A stretch of 64,000 nt of DNA, from positions 310,001-374,000 of the forward strand of contig NZ_JAAVTX010000005.1 in assembly GCF_012163145.1 (NCBI RefSeq), in the 5' to 3' direction. The stretch comes from Falsiroseomonas frigidaquae (GTDB lineage: Bacteria; Pseudomonadota; Alphaproteobacteria; Acetobacterales; Acetobacteraceae). Below, in pieces: positions 58,760-64,000 of the stretch (within the stretch, counting starts at the first letter, position 1; every line of letters begins with the position of its first letter). A program made the translations under genes and the position numbers. Under the pieces are notes generated by a model. The model worked only from the letters and a program-made list of their open reading frames with translations. It had not been told where the DNA came from and searched no databases.

Positions 58760-61089
58760 ACAGCTTTGGTCGTCCGCTGACCCGCAACGAGGACCCGCGC
58801 CTGCTGCGGGGCGAGGCGCTGTTCGTCGATGATGTGGAGCTGCCCGGACTGCTGCACGTCACCTTCTTCCGCAGCCCGCATGCGCATGCGCATCTGCTGT
58901 CGCTGGATGTCTCCGCCGCCCGCGCCCGCGCCGGCGTGGTAGCCGTGGTGACGGCGGCCGATCTCGGCGACTACTGGCAGCCCGGTCCGCTGCTGGTGCC
59001 GCCACCGCCGGTGCCGGGGATGGTGTTCAACCAGCGCTGCCAGGTGCCGCTGGTGCGCGACACGGCGCGCCATGTGGGGGAGCCCGTGGCGATGGTGATC
59101 GCCGAAAGCCGCTACATCGCCGAGGACGCCGTCGGCGACATTTTTGCGGAATGGGAAACGCTGCCGGCAGTGGGCGACCTTGAAGCCGCGCTGGCGCCCG
59201 GCGCAGCGTTCGTGCACGCGGATCTTGGAACCAACGTCGCGGCGGAGGTACATCAGGCGCGCGGCGACTACGTGGCGGCGGCGCGCTCTGCGCATCTCGT
59301 CCTGAAGCGCCGCTTCACCTATGACCGCGGCGCCTCCATCCCGATGGAGACGCGCGGCGTGGTCGCGCAATGGGATCCGCGCGCGGATCGGCTGACCGTG
59401 TGGGACACGACCCAGGCGCCCGTCGTGATCCGCAACGGGCTGGCGGCCATGCTCGGCCTGAGCGAACGGCAGGTGCGCGTCGTGGCGCCGAATATCGGCG
59501 GCGGCTTCGGGCCGAAGATGATGATGTTCTACCCGGAGGAAGTGCTGGTGCCCTGGGCCGCCATGCGGCTCGGCCGGCCGGTGAAGTGGATCGAGGACCG
59601 CCTGGAGCATTTCTTCTCCACGACGCATGAGCGCAGCCAGATCCATGATGCGGAAATCGCGCTGGATGCTTCCGGGAAAATCCTCGGCATTAAGGACGAA
59701 TTCCTGCACGATACGGGGGCCTATGATCCCTATGGGCTGACGGTGCCGCTGAACAGCCAGTGCACGCTGCTCGGCTGCTATGTGGTGCCGGCCTATGACA
59801 GCCGCTTCACCGCCGTCTTCACCAACCGCACGCTGGTCACGCCCTATCGCGGCGCCGGGCGGCAGCACGGCGTCTTCGTGATGGAGCGGCTGCTGGACCT
59901 GGCGGCGCGGGAGCTGGGGCTGGACCGCGCGGAAATCCGCCGGCGCAACTTCATCCCCGCCGATGCCTTCCCCTTCGACCAGGGCGTGATCTACCAGGAT
60001 TTCTCGCAGCTCTCCTACGACAGCGGCGACTACGAGCCGATCCTCGACAAGGCGCTGGCCGCCATCGGCTACGACGACTTCGTGGCGCGCGTGCAGCCGG
60101 CCGCGCGTGCCGCCGGGCGCAGCCTCGGGCTCGGCCTGGTCTGCTATGTGGAGGGCACCGGCATCGGTCCCTATGAGGGGGCGAAGGTGCAGGTGCAGAG
60201 CTCGGGCAAGGTCAGCCTGGCCACCGGCATCGGCAGCCAGGGCCAGGGCCACGCCACCGCCTTCGCGCAGGTGGTGGCCGAGCAGCTCGGCGTCGATCTG
60301 CGTGACGTGGAGGTGACGACCGGCGACACCGACCAGTTCTATTGGGGCGTCGGCACCTTCGCGAGCCGCGGCGCCGTGGTCGCCGGCAGCGCGGCGCATG
60401 AGGCGGCGAAGGTGGTGCGCCAGAAGGTGCTGCGCACGGCGGCGGCGCATTTCGAATGCGCGGAGGAGGACCTGGTTCTCGCCGATGGCAAGGTGCATGT
60501 GGCCGGCGTGCCCGATCATGCCATCACGCTTGGGAAACTCGCCGGCCTCGCCAATCCCATGCGCGGCGCCGTCACGCCGGGCACCGAGCCGGGGCTGGAA
60601 GCCACCAGCTATTTCGGCCCGGCCAGCGGCGCCACGGCGAGCGGCGTGCATGCGATGATCGTGGAATTCGACGCCGGCACGCTGCGCCCGACCATCCTGG
60701 ACTATGTCGTGGTGCATGATTGCGGCACCGTGATCAACCCGCTGATCCTCGCCGGCCAGATCCATGGCGGCGTGGCGCAGGGCATCGGCAATGCCTTCTT
60801 CGAACAGCTCGCCTGGGATGAGAACGGCCAGCTTCTGAATGCCAGCCTGGCCGACTACCTGATCCCCACCGCGCTCGACGTGCCGCGCATGCGGCTGGAG
60901 CACACCGTCACCCCCTCCCCGCTCAATCCGCTCGGCGTCAAGGGCGCGGGCGAGGCGGGCGCCATTCCGGTCGGCGCGCTGTTTGCGCAGGCGATCGAGG
61001 ATGCGCTGGACCTGCCGGCGCGGGGCATCGAGATCCTCGAAATGCCGCTGAGCCCCTGCCGGCTCTGGGAGATCACGCAGCGTGGCTGA
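58756..61089 (+). CDS. Molybdenum hydroxylase large subunit (form II CoxL-like, not CO-specific)
   Basis: 777 residues. The active-site loop reads PYRGAGRQHG (about 363-372). Genuine CO dehydrogenase carries a cysteine here, in VAYRCSFR, so this is the AYRGAGR or form II type, whose substrates are mostly unknown heterocycles or aldehydes. The catalytic Glu is in GVKGAGEAGA near residue 733, and the molybdopterin segments GSQGQGHATAFAQ and NIGGGFGPK are intact. The 3' end overlaps the ABC ATPase start by 8 bases, so hydroxylase and importer are one coupled operon. Confidence 0.9.
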   Translation: MNSFGRPLTRNEDPRLLRGEALFVDDVELPGLLHVTFFRSPHAHAHLLSLDVSAARARAGVVAVVTAADLGDYWQPGPLLVPPPPVPGMVFNQRCQVPLVRDTARHVGEPVAMVIAESRYIAEDAVGDIFAEWETLPAVGDLEAALAPGAAFVHADLGTNVAAEVHQARGDYVAAARSAHLVLKRRFTYDRGASIPMETRGVVAQWDPRADRLTVWDTTQAPVVIRNGLAAMLGLSERQVRVVAPNIGGGFGPKMMMFYPEEVLVPWAAMRLGRPVKWIEDRLEHFFSTTHERSQIHDAEIALDASGKILGIKDEFLHDTGAYDPYGLTVPLNSQCTLLGCYVVPAYDSRFTAVFTNRTLVTPYRGAGRQHGVFVMERLLDLAARELGLDRAEIRRRNFIPADAFPFDQGVIYQDFSQLSYDSGDYEPILDKALAAIGYDDFVARVQPAARAAGRSLGLGLVCYVEGTGIGPYEGAKVQVQSSGKVSLATGIGSQGQGHATAFAQVVAEQLGVDLRDVEVTTGDTDQFYWGVGTFASRGAVVAGSAAHEAAKVVRQKVLRTAAAHFECAEEDLVLADGKVHVAGVPDHAITLGKLAGLANPMRGAVTPGTEPGLEATSYFGPASGATASGVHAMIVEFDAGTLRPTILDYVVVHDCGTVINPLILAGQIHGGVAQGIGNAFFEQLAWDENGQLLNASLADYLIPTALDVPRMRLEHTVTPSPLNPLGVKGAGEAGAIPVGALFAQAIEDALDLPARGIEILEMPLSPCRLWEITQRG

Positions 61090-61864
61090 ACCCGTCATTG
61101 CCGCCCGCGACCTGTCGCTGGTCTTCGCCACGCGCGACGGGCCGGTGCAGGCGCTGTCCAACTTCAACCTGGATATCGCACCGGGCGAGTTCATCTCGCT
61201 GATCGGCCCCTCCGGCTGCGGCAAGACCACACTCCTCCGGGTTATCGCGGATCTGGAAAGCGCCACCGGCGGCAGCATTACCGTGAATGGCCGTACGCCC
61301 GAACAGGCGCGGCTGGCGCGGGACTATGGCTATGTCTTCCAGGCGCCGGCGCTCTATCCCTGGCGCACCATCCTGGGCAACGTCATGCTGCCGCTGGAGA
61401 TCATGGGCATCCCACGGGCGGAGCGCGCGGTGCGGGCCAAGGCGCAGCTCGCGCTGGTCAATCTCTCCGGCTTCGAGCGCAAGTTTCCCTGGCAGCTCTC
61501 GGGCGGCATGCAGCAGCGCGCCTCCATCGCCCGCGCGCTGGCCTTCGAGCCGAAACTGCTGCTGATGGACGAGCCCTTCGGCGCGCTGGACGAGATCGTC
61601 CGCGACCATCTGAACGAGCAGCTTTTGAAGCTCTGGGCAGCAACGCGAAAAACGGTGGTCTTCGTCACACATTCGATTCCGGAGGCGGTCTTCCTTTCCA
61701 CCCGCATCGTGGTGATGTCGCCGCGGCCTGGGCGGATCACCGATATCGTGGACTGCAATCTCGGCCCGGACCGCCCGCTGGAAATTCGGGAAACGCCGGA
61801 GTTCCTGCGCATCGCCCAGCGGGTGCGCGAAGGCCTGCGGGCAGGTCATTCCTACGATGTCTAG
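61082..61864 (+). CDS. ABC transporter ATP-binding protein (NMT1/SsuB type)
   Basis: 260 residues from GTG at 61082. Walker A GPSGCGKTT near residue 42, signature LSGGMQQRASIARAL, Walker B LLLMDEPFGALDEIVRD and switch FVTHSIPEAVFLS. The form and size match nitrate/sulfonate/pyrimidine-precursor importers. It overlaps the hydroxylase gene by 8 bases and the first permease by 8. Confidence 0.93.
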   Translation: MAEPVIAARDLSLVFATRDGPVQALSNFNLDIAPGEFISLIGPSGCGKTTLLRVIADLESATGGSITVNGRTPEQARLARDYGYVFQAPALYPWRTILGNVMLPLEIMGIPRAERAVRAKAQLALVNLSGFERKFPWQLSGGMQQRASIARALAFEPKLLLMDEPFGALDEIVRDHLNEQLLKLWAATRKTVVFVTHSIPEAVFLSTRIVVMSPRPGRITDIVDCNLGPDRPLEIRETPEFLRIAQRVREGLRAGHSYDV

Positions 61865-62723
61865 AAGCATCATCCCCGTGCTGACCATCTGCGCCGGCCT
61901 CGTGCTGCTGTGGTATGGCGGCGCCATCTGGATGAACTGGCAGGTGGTGGCGGATACCCAGGCGCGCGCCGGCGCCACGCCGGGCCTGATGGACATGGTG
62001 CGGCTGACGCTGAACCACGCCCGCCCGCTGCTGCCCGCGCCGCACCAGATCCTGGACGAGCTCTGGCGCAGCACCGCCACCCTGCCCGTCACCTCTCGCC
62101 GCAGCCTGGTGCATCATGCCTGGGTGACGCTCTCCGCCGCGCTGGTGGGCTTCGGCATGGGCACGGCCATCGGCGTGCTGCTGGCCGTCGCGGTGGTGCA
62201 TGTCCGCGCGCTGGAACGCAGCCTGATGCCCTGGATCGTCGCCTCCCAGGCCGTGCCGGTGCTGGCGCTGGCGCCGATCGTCATCGTGGCGCTCGGCGCC
62301 ATGGGGCTGGAGGGGCTGCTGCCCAAGGCCATCATCGCCGCCTATCTGTGTTTCTTCCCGATCGCCATCGGCATGGTGAAGGGGCTGCGCGCGCCGGATG
62401 CCATGGCGCGGGACCTGATGCGCACCTGGTCCGCGACCCAGGCCCAGGTGTTCTGGAAGCTGCGCCTGCCGGCCTCCCTGCCCTATCTGTTCGCCGGGCT
62501 GAAGGTGGCGATGGCCGCGGCGGTAGTCGGCGCCATCGTGGCCGAATTGCCGGCCGGCGCGCAGGCGGGGCTGGGGGCGCGGCTGCTCGCGGGATCCTAT
62601 TTCGGCCAGACCATCCAGATCTGGGCGGCGCTGGTGGCGGCGGCCATCCTCTCCGCCACGCTGGTCGGCCTGCTGGGGGCCGCGGAGCGCCTGGTGGCAC
62701 GGCGCATGGGGGCACGGGCGTGA
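61857..62723 (+). CDS. ABC transporter permease (SsuC/ThiX type)
   Basis: 288 residues with about six helices. The coupling loop is DLMRTWSATQAQVFWKLRLPASLP near residues 182-205. An N-terminal helix then a long loop (about 25-75) precede the first conserved part. It forms a heterodimer with the next permease. Starts inside the ATPase gene (8 bases) and overlaps the next gene by four (GTGA). Confidence 0.9.
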   Translation: MSRSIIPVLTICAGLVLLWYGGAIWMNWQVVADTQARAGATPGLMDMVRLTLNHARPLLPAPHQILDELWRSTATLPVTSRRSLVHHAWVTLSAALVGFGMGTAIGVLLAVAVVHVRALERSLMPWIVASQAVPVLALAPIVIVALGAMGLEGLLPKAIIAAYLCFFPIAIGMVKGLRAPDAMARDLMRTWSATQAQVFWKLRLPASLPYLFAGLKVAMAAAVVGAIVAELPAGAQAGLGARLLAGSYFGQTIQIWAALVAAAILSATLVGLLGAAERLVARRMGARA

Positions 62724-63637
62724 CGGCGCTGCTGGCACTGGCCGTCGCCGCAGCCTTCGCGGCGCTGATCGCGGCGGTGCATGGCGGCGCGGCGGGCGCG
62801 GCGGTCTGGGCCGGCGTGGTCCTCGCCACGGGCCTTGCCGCTTGGCTGGTGCAGCGCCTGGGCGATGCGCCGGAGCGGGGCCTGGCCGCGCTCGGCGCGC
62901 CACTGGCCTTCGGCGCCACGGTGCTGGCCTTGTGGGAAGTGCTGGTGGTGGGCCTGGCGGTGCCCATGGTGCTGCTACCGGCACCCTCCGCCATCGCCGC
63001 GCGGTTCTGGCTGGCCGCGCCGATGCTCTGGGGCGATTTCACGCAGACCTTCCTGAAGGCCGTGCTCTCCGGCTATGCCATCGGCTGCGGGGCGGGCTTC
63101 GGGCTGGCGCTGGTGGCGGACCGCGTGCCCTTTCTGCGGCGCGGATTGCTGCCGCTCGGCCATCTGGTGGCGGCGCTGCCGGTGGTGGGCATCGCGCCGA
63201 TCCTTGCGATGTGGTTCGGCTTCGATTGGCAGTCCAAGGCCGCGGTCGTCGTCGCCATGACCTTCTTCCCGATGCTGGTGAATACCGTGGCGGGCCTGGC
63301 CGCCGCCGGCGCGCTGGAGCGCGACCTGATGCGCAGCTACGCCGCCAGCCCTGGCCAGACGCTGTGGCTGCTGAAGCTGCCCGCCGCCCTGCCCTTCATC
63401 TTCACCGCGCTGAAGGTCAATGCGCCGCTGGCGCTGATCGGCGCCATCGTCGCCGAGTTCTTCGGCAGCCCGACGCAGGGCATGGGTTTCCGCATCACGA
63501 CCGAGGCGGCAAAGCTCGCCCTCGACCTGGTCTGGGCGGAAATCGTTGTAGCGGCGGTTGCCGGTTCGGCATTCTACGGGCTGGTCGCGCTGGCCGAGCG
63601 CGCAGCCACCTTCTGGCACCCCTCGGCCCGCCCATGA
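62720..63637 (+). CDS. ABC transporter permease (SsuC/ThiX type)
   Basis: 305 residues from GTG at 62720. Three N-terminal helices not seen in the partner precede the SsuC-type core. The coupling loop reads ERDLMRSYAASPGQTLWLLKLPAALPFI. Two non-identical permeases in one NMT1-type transporter recall riboflavin/pyrimidine (RibXY, ThiXYZ-like) importers more than simple SsuC homodimers. Confidence 0.9.
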   Translation: MTALLALAVAAAFAALIAAVHGGAAGAAVWAGVVLATGLAAWLVQRLGDAPERGLAALGAPLAFGATVLALWEVLVVGLAVPMVLLPAPSAIAARFWLAAPMLWGDFTQTFLKAVLSGYAIGCGAGFGLALVADRVPFLRRGLLPLGHLVAALPVVGIAPILAMWFGFDWQSKAAVVVAMTFFPMLVNTVAGLAAAGALERDLMRSYAASPGQTLWLLKLPAALPFIFTALKVNAPLALIGAIVAEFFGSPTQGMGFRITTEAAKLALDLVWAEIVVAAVAGSAFYGLVALAERAATFWHPSARP

Positions 63638-63654
63638 AAAGCAGGAGAGACACG

Positions 63655-64000
63655 ATGCGACGAAGCATTCTGGCCGGGCTGGTGGGCCTCGGCCTGCTGG
63701 CGGGTGCCGCGGCGGCTGAAGCCCAGGCCCAAGGGGTGGAGCGCGTCACGCTGCAATTGAAGTGGGTCACCCAGGCGCAGTTCGCCGGCTACTACGTGGC
63801 GCAGGCGCGCGGCATGTACCGGGCCGCCAATCTCGACGTCCGCATCAATGCCGGCGGGCCGGATATCGCCCCGCCGCAGGTGATGGCCGGTGGCCGCGCC
63901 GATGTGGTGGTGGAGTGGATGCCCGCCGCGCTCGCCAGCCGCGAACGCGGCGTGCCGCTGGTGAATATCGCGCAGCCCTTCAAGCAATCCGGACTGATGC
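63655..64000 (+). CDS. NMT1/THI5-like ABC substrate-binding protein (3' truncated)
   Basis: The first 115 residues are present; the frame runs off the right edge. Signal peptide MRRSILAGLVGLGLLAGAAA ends near AEAQA. The mature start VTLQLKWVTQAQFAGYYVAQ is the diagnostic segment of the NMT1/THI5 family, followed by GMYRAANLDVRINAGGPDI and GGRADVVVEWMPAALASR. Ligands in the family include thiamine-precursor pyrimidines, riboflavin and related aromatics. AGGAGAG stands about 8 bases upstream. Completes the importer of the hydroxylase operon. Confidence 0.88.
   Translation, partial: MRRSILAGLVGLGLLAGAAAAEAQAQGVERVTLQLKWVTQAQFAGYYVAQARGMYRAANLDVRINAGGPDIAPPQVMAGGRADVVVEWMPAALASRERGVPLVNIAQPFKQSGLM

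Noticed and set aside
58756-61089. Carbon monoxide dehydrogenase large subunit
   Set aside because: The loop reads PYRGAGR without the active-site cysteine of VAYRCSFR, so CO oxidation is not supported.
1-64000. tRNA, rRNA, CRISPR arrays, insertion sequences, phage or toxin-antitoxin genes
   Set aside because: No direct-repeat array, transposase, integrase or RNA-gene pattern was seen; every gap is short and flanked by metabolic genes.

Overview
The window is GC-rich, densely packed accessory chromosome from an alphaproteobacterium, most likely an Acetobacteraceae member of the Roseomonas type. This rests on the base composition judged by eye, the codon use, the many ABC and TRAP transporters and Tat-like signals, and the alphaproteobacterial style of the urt and ure genes; no ribosomal or other marker gene is present to fix the genus. 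I see no tRNA, rRNA, insertion sequence, phage gene or CRISPR array. No gene-free stretch exceeds 300 bases.

The left part (1-17 kb) holds nitrogen-compound catabolism. A truncated HcnB-like flavoprotein with a BFD iron-sulfur site, a DAO-type flavoprotein and an unusual dihydrodipicolinate-synthase-family protein form one coupled operon. It faces an amino-acid ABC transporter (two permeases and a binding protein, no ATPase here). Then come an MFS carrier, a VOC protein and an N-acyl-D-amino-acid deacylase. The deacylase is divergent from an NDH-2-like flavoprotein across a long hairpin. Next is a long leftward run: GntR regulator, allophanate hydrolase split into two coupled genes, an SsuABC-type transporter, an allantoinase-like polysaccharide-deacetylase-fold protein and a hydantoin-racemase-like protein lacking its second cysteine. 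Together these suggest uptake and breakdown of a cyclic ureide or hydantoin.

The middle (18-34 kb) starts with formaldehyde detoxification (frmA) followed by two flavoproteins. It continues with a complete urea module: ureDABCEFG plus ureJ leftward and urtABCDE rightward. The divergent interval between them carries a sigma-54 promoter candidate, an NtrC-like site and a leader hairpin that overlaps the urtA ribosome-binding site.

From 34 to 50 kb lie a TRAP transporter behind a desaturase, an FMO-like flavoprotein, and a divergent peptidase locus (three M20 enzymes, an M28 relative with an altered active site, MmgE/PrpD, an LLM monooxygenase and an orphan peptide-binding protein) arranged around a perfect 8-8-8 inverted repeat.

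From 49.6 to 56.8 kb is a phthalate-to-protocatechuate locus. Pht3-like dioxygenase, Pht5-like decarboxylase and an SLC13-family permease run left; Pht2-like reductase, Pht4-like dehydrogenase, a 61-residue protein and a MarR regulator run right. The divergent promoter carries two related palindromes whose centres are 60 bp apart. The window ends with a three-subunit molybdenum hydroxylase (not the CO-oxidising form) whose last gene overlaps the first gene of an NMT1-type ABC transporter, cut off at the right edge.

All seven convergent gene pairs in the window overlap or abut within 1 bp, so classical intrinsic terminators have no room between them.
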